This document shows positions 1 to 9,036 of a DNA stretch of 64,000 nt, piece by piece. Below the pieces are notes generated by a model. The model saw only the letters and a program-made list of their open reading frames with translations, searched no databases and had not been told where the DNA came from. The translations under genes were made by a program, and so were the position numbers. Source of the DNA: CAYQQJ01 sp964419935. GTDB lineage: Bacteria > Pseudomonadota > Gammaproteobacteria > Pseudomonadales > Cellvibrionaceae. Every line of letters starts with the position of its first letter. The first letter of the stretch is position 1. Location: the NCBI GenBank assembly GCA_964419935.1, contig CAYQQJ010000013.1, positions 1-64,000 of the forward strand. The letters run 5' to 3'.

Positions 1-78
1 GGCGCATTGCGACGCCGTTTAGGAGGGGGGGAGGAGACCATCCCATCGACCTACGCGTACCCGCCCCCCGTTTACCAT

Positions 79-702
79 TTACCGTTTTGTTTGCACCACC
101 TTTCCGCGCACCAGCCGTAGCGAAAGCGCATTTCCACGATACCCGTTGAAATAATACGAGGTGCCGTTGCCGAAGTGGACGTTCTGGCCGTGCTCGGGGC
201 GTTTGGGAAAGCTGGAAGCTGACCAATAAGGTGCGGGAAGCGTCAGCGGAAAATATTTTCCATCGATGGTGGGCTTGTTGGACGAATTAACCAGGCTTTT
301 CAGTTCATCTATCGTCGGCACCCGCCAGTCTTGAAAACCACAGAGCGCTTCCTGGTTGGCGCCTGCCACCAGAGTGTTCCAGTCATCAAAGCGAATGTCC
401 TTGTTGGACCCGCCTTCTATTGCCGTTGAGGCTTTCTCGGCACCCAATCCACCCCAGCGGTAGGTATTGTCCTTGTCGTGGATGCCGCCGTCGTCGGTCT
501 TCAGTTCCCACACCAGTGATGTAGCACCATCGCGAACGCAGCGGGCCTGCGTCTCACCCGCCGGTTTGCCGACCTTGTCCAGGCGGATATAGCGGGAATC
601 CCCGCGCGTTTCTATTCCGGCTTCACCCGCCTGAACGGCAAGGGCGTAACTGGCGCAAGCGCCGAGAGCGAGTAGCCAAACAGCTTTTACTGTTGATGTC
701 AT
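79..702 (-). CDS. DUF1566 (Lcl C-terminal-like) exported protein
   Basis: About 207 residues from the ATG at 702. This start puts a signal sequence (hydrophobic run WLLALGA then CASYALAVQA) at the N-terminus; LGAC could also be a lipobox. The C-terminal two thirds carry the DUF1566/Lcl_C hallmarks: DWRVPTIDELKSLV, a YWSASS block and a closing LRLVRG. These domains occur in secreted or surface proteins of marine gammaproteobacteria and have no established enzymatic role. The reading frame stays open upstream to 969, so longer starts (for example 747) are possible, but they would bury the signal peptide and overlap the Fur-box region. It is divergent from the TonB-dependent receptor gene. Function is unknown. 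Confidence 0.72.
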   Translation of the reverse strand: MTSTVKAVWLLALGACASYALAVQAGEAGIETRGDSRYIRLDKVGKPAGETQARCVRDGATSLVWELKTDDGGIHDKDNTYRWGGLGAEKASTAIEGGSNKDIRFDDWNTLVAGANQEALCGFQDWRVPTIDELKSLVNSSNKPTIDGKYFPLTLPAPYWSASSFPKRPEHGQNVHFGNGTSYYFNGYRGNALSLRLVRGKVVQTKR

Positions 703-890
703 GAGCGACGGCCTGTCATTTGCGGAGTCATCACGGGATGTCGGCATGGTGGTCGTATTCGGCTTGCCCCGGCTTGTGGTCGGTATGAGTCTATCAGTTT
801 GTGCGCGTTTGTACCCAAGCATCGGAAACGCCCGGCGCGTGAGTGCAACAACAAAAAAATGTGATTTCCGGACAGACTTCAATTGCAAAT

Positions 891-909
891 GACAATTAGT
901 ATCATTATC
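891..909. promoter_or_regulatory. Fur box upstream of TonB-dependent receptor
   Basis: The 19 bases gacaattagtatcattatc, read on the minus strand, match the Fur consensus GATAATGATAATCATTATC at 16 of 19 positions. The site lies 85 bp before the receptor ATG at 994, inside the divergent intergenic space, where a Fur-repressed promoter is expected. Iron regulation is inferred from the match and the context. Confidence 0.8.
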
Positions 910-993
910 ATTGTCGCCAAATTCGTTGCTTGTGGAATTTTTCGGCAAGTTAATGCATTCAACACCCATCCACCCGGAACAGGCTCCACGACC

Positions 994-3198
994 ATGCCCC
1001 GCGCAACCACTCGCAAAACCGTTTCGTCTATCCGTTCGCTCACTCTCCGCGCTCTGATCGCGTCCGCCGCCTCAGGGTATCTGGCGGGGGCTGCCGCCAG
1101 CGCATTGGCTCAGGAGCATAACGGGCAGAGTATTGAAGAGGTTGTGGTAATCGGCAGCGGCTCTCAGGTGGAATTGCCTGAAGCCTATGCCGGCGGTCAG
1201 GTAGCTCGCGGCGGTCGCGTCGGCGTATTCGGTAACCTGGATATGATGGACTCACCCTTCGCCAGCACCAACTACACGGCGGAGTTGATCCAGGCGCAGC
1301 AGGCCACAGGCGTGGCCGATGTACTGCGCAATGACCCAGCAGTGCGAGTTGCCCGAGGCTTCGGCAACTTTCAGGAGTTGTACATGATCCGCGGCTTTCC
1401 CACCTATTCCGACGATATGACTTACAACGGCATCTATGGCATTCTGCCCCGCCAGTTTGTGGCGGCTGAACTGCTGGAGCGTGTGGAGGTTTTTCGCGGG
1501 GCCAGCAGCTTTTTGAATGGTGCACCGCCAAGTGCCAGCGGCGTGGGTGGTGCGGTCAACCTGGTACCCAAACGCGCACCGGATGAACCACTCGCCGAGC
1601 TGAGCGCAGGTTATGAAGACCAGGGGCACGGCTATCTGGCATTTGATGGCGGCCTGCGCTTTGGCGCGGATGACAGCACCGGCATTCGCGTGAACGCCGT
1701 GCGCCGGGATGGCGAAACTGCCATTGATAATCAGGATCGTGAACTCTCGGTTTTGTCCGTGGGTATGGATTATCGCGGCGAGCGCATGCGCCTTTCGGCG
1801 GATCTTGCGTATCAGGATCACCATATTGACCAGCCGCGTCCTGCGGTCACCCCTGTCGCCGGCATCCCTGAAACGCCGGATGCCTCATCCAACTTTGCCC
1901 CGCACTGGACCTACACCGACGAAGAGCAACTGTTCGGCGTGGTGCGCGGGGAATATGACCTGAACGACCACGTAACGGTCTGGGCGGCGGCCGGCTTGCG
2001 CGAAGGTGAAGAGAACAACCTGCTCGCTAACCCCGATGCCACTGTCGATGGTAACAGCACTGCCAGCCGTTTTGATAACTACCGGGAAGACAGCGTTTTC
2101 TCCGCCGACACCGGTATGAAAAGCGAGTTCACTACCGGTTCAGTGGCCCACACCCTGGTGCTGTCGGCGTCTGTCTTTTCCTTGGAATCCCGCAACGCCT
2201 GGGGTATGGGATTTGTTCCGGTTGTATCCAATATCTATGAACCCACAGCGGTCGCTCTGCCCGCTCTGGATCTGGTTGGCGGCAGTTTCTCAGACCCCAA
2301 CCTTACCCAGTCCAGTGACACCTCGAGTCTCGCTCTGGCCGATATGCTGTCGTTTTTTGACGACCGTGTGTTGCTGACACTGGGCGCGCGCTACCAGAAC
2401 ATTGAATCGGCTTCTTTTGATTACAATACCGGCGACGCTCTTTCCCGCTACGATGAATCACAAGTCACGCCTATGGCCGGCCTGGTGATCAAGCCAAGTG
2501 AACAGCTGTCGTTCTACGGAAACTATATTGAGGGTCTGATTCCCGGCGATGTCGCACCTAGCCATATTGATGGTGTGCCCGTGGTCAACGCAGGAGAGAT
2601 GTTCGACCCCTACCAGGCAGAGCAAATTGAAGTGGGCGTCAAGTATGATTCCGGTAACTTCGGTGGCAGCGCAAGTGTTTTCAACACTGCCATGCCCAGT
2701 GGATTTGTGGAAAATCAGGTCTTCTCGGCCAATGGCGAACAACGCCATCGCGGCCTGGAACTGAGCCTGTTCGGACAACCGCTGGACAATCTGCGCGTGC
2801 TCGGCGGTGTGACTGTGCTGGATGCGGAAATGACCGACACGGCCGACAATGTGTATGACGGCATGGACCCTGTCGGTGTCGCGGATACATCCGCGAATAT
2901 GAACCTGGTATGGGACGTCAACGGCATTCCCGGCCTTACCCTTGACGCCCGCACGACCTATACCGCCTCCCAATATGCGGATTCCGCCAATACCGTCAGC
3001 ATTCCCTCCGCAACGCTGCTGGATGTGGGTGCCGGGTACACCCTGCAAGTTGATGGCCGAGAGGTTACACTGCGTGCCCGTTTGGTCAACGCGCTCGGTG
3101 AAGATTATTGGGCATCGGTTGGGGGATACCCCGGTTCCAACTATTTAGTACTCGGCAACCCGCGCACGGTGATGCTGTCCGGTTCCATCCGTTTTTAA
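994..3198 (+). CDS. TonB-dependent siderophore receptor
   Basis: Outer-membrane receptor of 734 residues. The ATG at 994 was chosen because it gives a signal peptide ending near ASALAQ; the frame is open back to 883, but that region holds the Fur box. A TonB-box-like stretch (IEEVVVIGS) follows the signal peptide. The plug domain follows (DVLRNDPAVRVARGFGNFQE, then YMIRGF and the RVEVFRG motif), then a roughly 550-residue beta-barrel ending in the terminal Phe (SGSIRF) used by the BAM complex. The plug pattern matches ferric-siderophore receptors of the FhuA/FpvA type; the substrate cannot be read from sequence. Downstream membrane and PepSY genes support a ferric-siderophore uptake and reduction locus, and the Fur box predicts induction on iron starvation. 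Confidence 0.92.
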   Translation: MPRATTRKTVSSIRSLTLRALIASAASGYLAGAAASALAQEHNGQSIEEVVVIGSGSQVELPEAYAGGQVARGGRVGVFGNLDMMDSPFASTNYTAELIQAQQATGVADVLRNDPAVRVARGFGNFQELYMIRGFPTYSDDMTYNGIYGILPRQFVAAELLERVEVFRGASSFLNGAPPSASGVGGAVNLVPKRAPDEPLAELSAGYEDQGHGYLAFDGGLRFGADDSTGIRVNAVRRDGETAIDNQDRELSVLSVGMDYRGERMRLSADLAYQDHHIDQPRPAVTPVAGIPETPDASSNFAPHWTYTDEEQLFGVVRGEYDLNDHVTVWAAAGLREGEENNLLANPDATVDGNSTASRFDNYREDSVFSADTGMKSEFTTGSVAHTLVLSASVFSLESRNAWGMGFVPVVSNIYEPTAVALPALDLVGGSFSDPNLTQSSDTSSLALADMLSFFDDRVLLTLGARYQNIESASFDYNTGDALSRYDESQVTPMAGLVIKPSEQLSFYGNYIEGLIPGDVAPSHIDGVPVVNAGEMFDPYQAEQIEVGVKYDSGNFGGSASVFNTAMPSGFVENQVFSANGEQRHRGLELSLFGQPLDNLRVLGGVTVLDAEMTDTADNVYDGMDPVGVADTSANMNLVWDVNGIPGLTLDARTTYTASQYADSANTVSIPSATLLDVGAGYTLQVDGREVTLRARLVNALGEDYWASVGGYPGSNYLVLGNPRTVMLSGSIRF

Positions 3199-3369
3199 CA
3201 AAGGGTTCGACAACGGGTTGTCCGGGGAGAAACATGAAACCGTCCCTGTAGGCTCGGCGGTCTAACCCGTGAACGTGCAGCCTGCACGGTCACAACAGTA
3301 AACAAATTCATAGCTTGGGAATTTGTTAAAACTAACTTTCCGTTACAGTAACACAACAGTTTTGGAATC

Positions 3370-3918
3370 ATGTTAATGGTCATGTTTTTCGCCGGAACGG
3401 TTTTCGCGCTTGCCGGCATAGGTTGTCTTTACAGTTCCTGGCAGCGCAACACGCTTAACCAGCGCTGGCTGATTCCGGTTGGTTGGCTACTGCTTATTGT
3501 GGCAACAATCGTTTGGGTTTTCGCCAGCGGTGCGGAGTTCGGCATTGCTTATGGCTTGATGTTCAGCAGTGTTCTTGCCTGGTTGGTCATTTTCTTCAAC
3601 GCTGAGATTCGCCAAAACAAACATCGCGAAAAAACCGCCACACCCATCGCTGCCCCGGGCGCAAAAGCCGTTTGGCGACATGTGTTTTTGTTCGCCATTG
3701 CTGTGCCGCTGTCCGGCGCTGCCGCGCTTTTGTTCAGTGTGGCGCTAACGCTGGTGCTGCCCTGGAAACCCGTCAATGAAATGGTGCTCGCGGTTTTCCT
3801 CATGCCCGTGCTCTGGGGCCTGGCCACTTACTGGGCCTGTGCCGATGAAAAAGTTCTTCGCCCCGCGCTGGTGCTGGCCGCTTGTGCAACGGCGAGTGCC
3901 ATCCTGATATATACGTGA
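3370..3918 (+). CDS. Small multi-spanning membrane protein of iron locus
   Basis: A 182-residue protein with about six hydrophobic segments: near residues 3-22, 34-52, 56-74, 106-130, 136-154 and 160-180. A polar KHREK stretch lies between the third and fourth. No catalytic motif was recognised. It sits 171 bp after the TonB receptor and only 7 bp before the PepSY gene, an arrangement seen in siderophore receptor loci, so a helper role in inner-membrane iron handling is plausible but unproven. A GGA six bases before the ATG at 3370 may serve as the ribosome site. Confidence 0.7.
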   Translation: MLMVMFFAGTVFALAGIGCLYSSWQRNTLNQRWLIPVGWLLLIVATIVWVFASGAEFGIAYGLMFSSVLAWLVIFFNAEIRQNKHREKTATPIAAPGAKAVWRHVFLFAIAVPLSGAAALLFSVALTLVLPWKPVNEMVLAVFLMPVLWGLATYWACADEKVLRPALVLAACATASAILIYT

Positions 3919-3925
3919 ATCAATT

Positions 3926-5404
3926 ATGAAGCCCCTGCTCTCCCCCGCTTTGGTTAAAAAATCCCTCGCAAGTCACTCCTGGGTTGGCTTGCTGATCGGC
4001 GCATTGATGTACCTGGTGTGCCTGTCCGGAACCCTGGCCGTGTTTTATCACGAATTCGAGCGCTGGGAACAGCCGCACATTGAGGAGTATCTGGACTACA
4101 ACCCGGCACACATCGAGCGGGCGTACAAGGAAGCCTTGCGCAACGACAGCGCCGACACGCACCACATGTTCATGATTTTGCCCACAGAGGAGAATCCGCG
4201 CGCGACAGTTTCATCAGATACTGAAGCCTGGTTCATCAACGCCGACGGCTCCCTGAGCGAACCCGTCAGCCACAGCTGGAAAGACCTGCTGGTAAACCTG
4301 CATCTCTACCTGCATTTGCCGATGGGTTTCGGCATGGTGGTAGTGAGCATTCTCGGTGCATTGCTCTGCGGGTTGATTATCTCCGGCTTTCTCGCACACC
4401 CGCGTATTTTCAAGGACGCATTCAGCCTGCGTTTGAAAGGCTCCCGCCATCTGGAGCAGGCGGATATTCACAACCGCTTGAGTGTATGGGGTGCTCCCTT
4501 TCATTTGATGATTGCCGTTACCGGCGCCTATTTTGGCTTGGCGGCACTGTTGGCCGCACTGTTCGCCACCGCGTCTTTTGACGGTGACACGGATGCAGTG
4601 ATTGCGGAGGTTTATGGCGCCGAGCCAGCACTGCATCAGCCGGTGGAACCGGCTGCGATTGAAACCATCCTGACGCAAATGGATACCATTGCACCGGAAG
4701 CTACGCCTTTTTATGTCACCCTGGAAGACGTCAACACGCCGGAACAATATGTGATTGTTGGCGCAACCCATCCCGGCCGATTGATCTACGCCGAGCAATA
4801 CCGGTTTGATACCGCGGGTAACTATTTAAGCAAGGTTGGCTTCTCCGATGGTGAACCCGGCAGGCAAGCCATTTTCTCCGTCTACCGCATTCACTTCGGG
4901 CACTTTGGCGGCTTTGCCGTAAAAATTCTATTCGGCATTCTCGGCCTGGCACTGACGGTGGTTTCGGTTACCGGTATCAACATCTGGTTTGCGCGGCGCA
5001 AAACCCGCGACTGTTTGAACAATCTATGGACCGGGTTCGTCTGGGGCACACCCGCTGCACTGGTGTTCACGGCCATCACGGAAGTGATTTTTTCGCTACC
5101 CTCGATCGGCCTTTTCTGGCTGGCGCTGGTCGCGTCCATGGCTTTTGCGCAGTGGCTTGATAACGACGCACGAGGCAAGAAAATATTGCTGGTTGTCACT
5201 GCGGCGCTGAGTCTTGTTCTGGTGGTGGGTTACGTTTTGATCTTCAAGCAAGCGGCGCTGACATCGACCGCACTGATGATCAACGGAGCCTTAATTGCGA
5301 TGGCTGCCCTGTTTCTGGTGATGGCCCAACGGTTGAACAAGCCAGCAGCCACACCCAGTGTGCGCATGGATGTGACTGCCGGTTTGCATGAATCAGATTA
5401 TTAA
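3926..5404 (+). CDS. PepSY-associated TM helix protein (PiuB-like)
   Basis: An integral membrane protein of 492 residues of the PepSY_TM family. The first helix (about 17-40) precedes the family motif (SGTLAVFYHEFERWEQP), followed by a periplasmic segment. A histidine-containing helix region (LHLYLHLPMGFG, near residue 125) comes next, then further helices with HNRLSVWGAPFHLMIAVTGAYFG and the FGHFGGFAVKILFG block near residue 320. Relatives next to siderophore receptors are thought to act in reductive iron release at the inner membrane; the conserved histidines are candidate haem ligands (inference). Three more helices fill the C-terminus. Seven bases separate it from the preceding membrane gene, so the two are probably co-transcribed and under the same iron control. 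Confidence 0.85.
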   Translation: MKPLLSPALVKKSLASHSWVGLLIGALMYLVCLSGTLAVFYHEFERWEQPHIEEYLDYNPAHIERAYKEALRNDSADTHHMFMILPTEENPRATVSSDTEAWFINADGSLSEPVSHSWKDLLVNLHLYLHLPMGFGMVVVSILGALLCGLIISGFLAHPRIFKDAFSLRLKGSRHLEQADIHNRLSVWGAPFHLMIAVTGAYFGLAALLAALFATASFDGDTDAVIAEVYGAEPALHQPVEPAAIETILTQMDTIAPEATPFYVTLEDVNTPEQYVIVGATHPGRLIYAEQYRFDTAGNYLSKVGFSDGEPGRQAIFSVYRIHFGHFGGFAVKILFGILGLALTVVSVTGINIWFARRKTRDCLNNLWTGFVWGTPAALVFTAITEVIFSLPSIGLFWLALVASMAFAQWLDNDARGKKILLVVTAALSLVLVVGYVLIFKQAALTSTALMINGALIAMAALFLVMAQRLNKPAATPSVRMDVTAGLHESDY

Positions 5405-5466
5405 GCCGACGACCTACGGATAGCATCCTTATCGAAAACACAGTCGCAATCGAGTGCACCGAAGTA

Positions 5467-5673
5467 GTTTGTCATCAGGTATAGAGCTTTTGAAACCCTC
5501 GCGGAAGGCGACCGCCATGGATGGCGGAAGGTAGAGCAACGCAGGAGCAGTTGCCGAGACTCCGCGGGGCCGCTCTCTGGCATCCTGCCATCGCGGCATT
5601 AGTGCATCCATGCACGTCGGAGCCACAAGGACGTGTTTATGCGTTTTCAAAAGCTCTATACCTGATGGCAAAC
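5467..5673. repeat. Variable-stem GGA-hairpin repeat, copy A
   Basis: The terminal arms 5467-5495 and 5645-5673 are complementary over 29 bp, with one G-T pair. Inside lie a CCGCCA-TGGA-TGGCGG hairpin (5512-5527), a GCAAC...GTTGC hairpin with GGA in its loop (5536-5554), two hairpins with TCC loops, and a final CAC-AAGGAC-GTG hairpin before TTTATGCG. The sequence after the left arm, CCCTCGCGGAAGG, is identical in copy B at 48.4 kb, while the middle of the terminal stem differs. The element fills most of the 346-bp gap between the PepSY gene and the convergent chpA-like gene. Otherwise that gap holds only a short possible hairpin near 5721. Confidence 0.8.
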
Positions 5674-5750
5674 GGACCGAAACCACCACCTTCGACATAT
5701 TCAATCACGTGAGAGACAACATGCAGAATCATTGCATAGTCTTTTTACTA

Positions 5751-8700
5751 TTACATCGTCGTTCCAGCATCCGCCGATTGTAATGGTTCCGATTGCAACT
5801 GACCTTGAATCGCACTGAGCAATGCGTCGTCTGACCAGGGTTTGGTGAGGTAATCACTCACACCCGCTGTTGCTGCCATGCGTCGGTGTTTTTCGGTGCT
5901 GCGTGAGGTAATCATCACAATCGGAATTGTCCGCGTTTCGGGTCGCGAACGCAGGTGAGCGGTCAACTCCAAACCATTCATGCGTGGCATTTCCAAATCC
6001 ACCAGCATCAGTACAGGATGTTGCTGCTCCACCACCTGAATGGCTTCGAACCCGTCCTTCGCGGTGCGTACATCCATACCCAAGTCGGTTACAAATTGCG
6101 CCAACGAGCGACGGGCGCTCAACGAGTCGTCCACAACCAATATCATTGGCTTGGTCTGATTGCTCGCAATTCCCTGCCGTTCAGCCTGTCGCTGCCGTGC
6201 GACCCGCGCCAGGGCAAGCTCATCTCGCCCGAGCTGGGTGCCGGGCAATTCCTGCAAATCCACCACCGGCGATACCGCACCATCACCCAGAATGGTGGCT
6301 CCCACCACACCCTGGGACTTGAAAGTAAAGCGACCGAGCGGCTTGATCACAAGATCCTGACTCGCAATCACGGATTCAACCAGCACACCGAAACGAGCAC
6401 CATCCGCACGATGGCTCAGCAACAATACCTGGTTCGTCAGTTCGGCCTGGTGAAGGTGAATTTGCGTCAGGTCATTGAGTTCGTAAACCGGCAGCTTCTC
6501 GTCATTCTGTTGATAAAAAATTCCGGTCTGTTCCCGCTGCAGGTCACTTTCTGCAAGATGAATAATCTGATCAATGCTGCGCGTAACAATACTGAGAATC
6601 TGGTTGCCGGCGGAACCCCGCGTGCGCACCAGAATAGCGTGACCGGAGAGAATCGAACTGGGTACCACCAGTGTAAAGCGGCAACCACCGCCGTCTTCAA
6701 CGTCCGACTCCAATGACACCTGACCTTTCAGTTCGCGCACCTGCTCCACCACCGCATCCAGCCCAATGCCACGGCCGGATGTGTGGCTGACGCTATCGCG
6801 CGTAGTGAATCCAGGCATCATAATCAGCTGGCGCAGGTTGCCGGGGTTGGCCAAAAATGTCTCATCCCCCAGCTGGCGTTGTTTCGCGACCGTAGCAATA
6901 CGCGCGTAGTCGAGACCACGCCCATCGTCACTGCAGCGAATCACAATGGTCTCGCCAGCCTGGGAAAAGCTGAGCCGGACCTGGCCCTCCGCTGGCTTAC
7001 CGGCAGCCACTCGCTGCTCAGGATCTTCCAGACCGTGATCGACCGCGTTGCGGATCAAATGCATGATCGGGTCAGCTACCTGATTCAGCACCCGGCTATC
7101 CATCAGAATATGCTCGCCGTCCATTACCAGCTGCGCTTTTTTACCTGTGAGTCGGCTAGCCTGTCGCAGGCAACGAGTGAAGCGCGACGTCATGGTATTC
7201 ACCGCCACCATGCGCAACTGCAACACCAGTTGCTGATTATCTTTATTCAATTGTTGCTGACCCAGCACCAGTGTTTTCAATGTTTTGATCTGGTCGGACA
7301 TGCGCTCCAGCGCTTCCTGGGAATCGGTCGCAAGCTCCAGCAATTTGTGGGAAAAACTGTGCAACTCGTTGTAGCGCTCCATCTCGAGAGGGTCCAGGGC
7401 GTCCAGTCGGTCGCCGGACTGCCGCGCCCCAGCCATGGCAAGCGCACCTTGCACCTCCACCAGATGTTCCAGTTCACTGGACATAGTGACTATTTGCTTG
7501 TGATAGCTACCTGCGGTTTTGACACTGATGGCCAGCTGATCAATTTGCGCTGCGCCTTGGGTATTGATGATCTGCGTCTCCCCAGCCAGGCGCAAAAGTT
7601 CCTGCGCGAGGCTGTCGGCAATCACCAGCGTCTGTTGCGTTGAAACTTCATCTTCTTTCGGGTTGGCGGCCGTCGCCGGAGGTTCGATGACTTCATCGTG
7701 GGTTGAAGCTCTATCCGCCGTGTTTATGTCCGTGGATTTTTTATCGCTGGAATCGTTGTGAACAAGCCCCTTGTCGGCCAGTTCGTCGCCGACAGAGTGA
7801 TTGTCGATGACACTGGAACTTTCCGCCTCAGCCACCGCAACCGATTCACCGTCTTCTGACAATTGCGCATCCACTTCAGCAAGCCACGCATCCGCAGCAC
7901 CTTCACCAAATTCCGCGGGTGTCAATTCCGTCAGGTCATCCTCGAATGGATCAAGTGCGTCATTCAGCAGGTATTGTCCGGACATCGCCTCAGATGATTC
8001 CTCCGGTTCAACTTCATCCGCTGTGAACGCGTCTCCAGATTTAAAAAGCCTCACCCAGTCAACAATATCGGCCATTACCCGGGCCGTGTCGTCCGGCACG
8101 AGACCACGTCCGGCGAGATGATCAGCCATAGCCGCCAGACAATCGGATGCATCCTGCAGCAACGCCGGAAATTCCCCTTCAATTGGTCTGTCGCTCCGGG
8201 CGGCGGCCTCGAGTAAATCTTCCATAAAATGCATGAGGTTTGCGGCACCGGCAATTCCCACGACGTTGGCGCTGCCTTTGATCGTGTGCGCCAAGCGCTG
8301 AGCGGGTGCCAGGTCGCCCATATCGCCCGAGTTCAAATAGCGATCAATGCTTTGCTCAAATTGGCGCACCAACTCCGGCAACTCCACCAACAGCCCCTGT
8401 ATCAACTGCGGTTGGGCATCGCCCAAATCCAGGCGCACCATGTCCTCGGTGATCACCTCTGGCAGCGTCGCGAGTGCGTCATCGTCCACCGACAAATTGG
8501 ATGCCCGGAAGTGTTCCATCATGCATTCGGACTCTTGCCCAGCCAGAGGAATGGACCAGGCGCTATCGGCAAGAAAATCGAGAAGTTCACCCGCTGCAGT
8601 GAGAGCACGCCTCTCATCGCCAATCGCTTCAAGATAGTCGAGCAAAAACATGCCCCAGGATTGCAGCAGAGGTAGGCTTTCTTCGGAAGGAGCGGCAGCC

Positions 8701-9020
8701 GATGCAGCGAATTGCGCGAGATTCTTCGCCAGGTGATGACAGCAATCCCGCAATCCATGCAGGCCCACCATGTCTGCGGCGTTGCCAATATTTTCAAGGT
8801 GCTGTTGCTGCTCCTCTAAAAATTCCCGGCGCGCAGGCGCATCATCGGTTTCCAGAATTTCACAATCCTGTGCAACCAGATCTGCAAGTTCATTGCGCAG
8901 CAAATCGACCAGCTCCTGCTGGTCCCGGGTTAAGCCATTACCTTGCGTCGCTATCCCCAAACTGCCTGCATCCTCATCAATTTCTGCCATCGTCTCTCTG
9001 TCCATTTTTGCGCGCACCAC
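5751..9020 (-). CDS. chpA: ChpA-like hybrid chemotaxis histidine kinase
   Basis: A CheA-type kinase of up to 1089 residues; ATGs at residues 6 and 11 are also possible starts. Order of parts: a degenerate Hpt-like helical region (about 30-160), a true Hpt domain with phosphorylatable H245 in LAHTIKGSAN, and an acidic linker (330-460). Then come dimerisation helices (500-600), the ATPase with N-box HLIRNAVDHGLEDP (654-667), G1 DDGRG (698-702) and GRGIGLD (749-755), a CheW-like domain (about 790-930), and a receiver with DD964-965, acceptor D1008 and K1060. Pseudomonas ChpA has many Hpt domains and about 2,470 residues, so this is a compact version. It closes a five-gene minus-strand operon 16 bp after the pilJ-like gene and should signal to the two response regulators. 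Confidence 0.9.
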   Translation of the reverse strand: MVRAKMDRETMAEIDEDAGSLGIATQGNGLTRDQQELVDLLRNELADLVAQDCEILETDDAPARREFLEEQQQHLENIGNAADMVGLHGLRDCCHHLAKNLAQFAASAAAPSEESLPLLQSWGMFLLDYLEAIGDERRALTAAGELLDFLADSAWSIPLAGQESECMMEHFRASNLSVDDDALATLPEVITEDMVRLDLGDAQPQLIQGLLVELPELVRQFEQSIDRYLNSGDMGDLAPAQRLAHTIKGSANVVGIAGAANLMHFMEDLLEAAARSDRPIEGEFPALLQDASDCLAAMADHLAGRGLVPDDTARVMADIVDWVRLFKSGDAFTADEVEPEESSEAMSGQYLLNDALDPFEDDLTELTPAEFGEGAADAWLAEVDAQLSEDGESVAVAEAESSSVIDNHSVGDELADKGLVHNDSSDKKSTDINTADRASTHDEVIEPPATAANPKEDEVSTQQTLVIADSLAQELLRLAGETQIINTQGAAQIDQLAISVKTAGSYHKQIVTMSSELEHLVEVQGALAMAGARQSGDRLDALDPLEMERYNELHSFSHKLLELATDSQEALERMSDQIKTLKTLVLGQQQLNKDNQQLVLQLRMVAVNTMTSRFTRCLRQASRLTGKKAQLVMDGEHILMDSRVLNQVADPIMHLIRNAVDHGLEDPEQRVAAGKPAEGQVRLSFSQAGETIVIRCSDDGRGLDYARIATVAKQRQLGDETFLANPGNLRQLIMMPGFTTRDSVSHTSGRGIGLDAVVEQVRELKGQVSLESDVEDGGGCRFTLVVPSSILSGHAILVRTRGSAGNQILSIVTRSIDQIIHLAESDLQREQTGIFYQQNDEKLPVYELNDLTQIHLHQAELTNQVLLLSHRADGARFGVLVESVIASQDLVIKPLGRFTFKSQGVVGATILGDGAVSPVVDLQELPGTQLGRDELALARVARQRQAERQGIASNQTKPMILVVDDSLSARRSLAQFVTDLGMDVRTAKDGFEAIQVVEQQHPVLMLVDLEMPRMNGLELTAHLRSRPETRTIPIVMITSRSTEKHRRMAATAGVSDYLTKPWSDDALLSAIQGQLQSEPLQSADAGTTM

Positions 9021-9036
9021 TCATGAGCCGAACAGC

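Noticed and set aside
6783..7643. 286-residue plus-strand frame antisense to the chpA-like gene
   Set aside because: Gln/His/Leu-rich composition typical of antisense translation; the kinase motifs are on the other strand.
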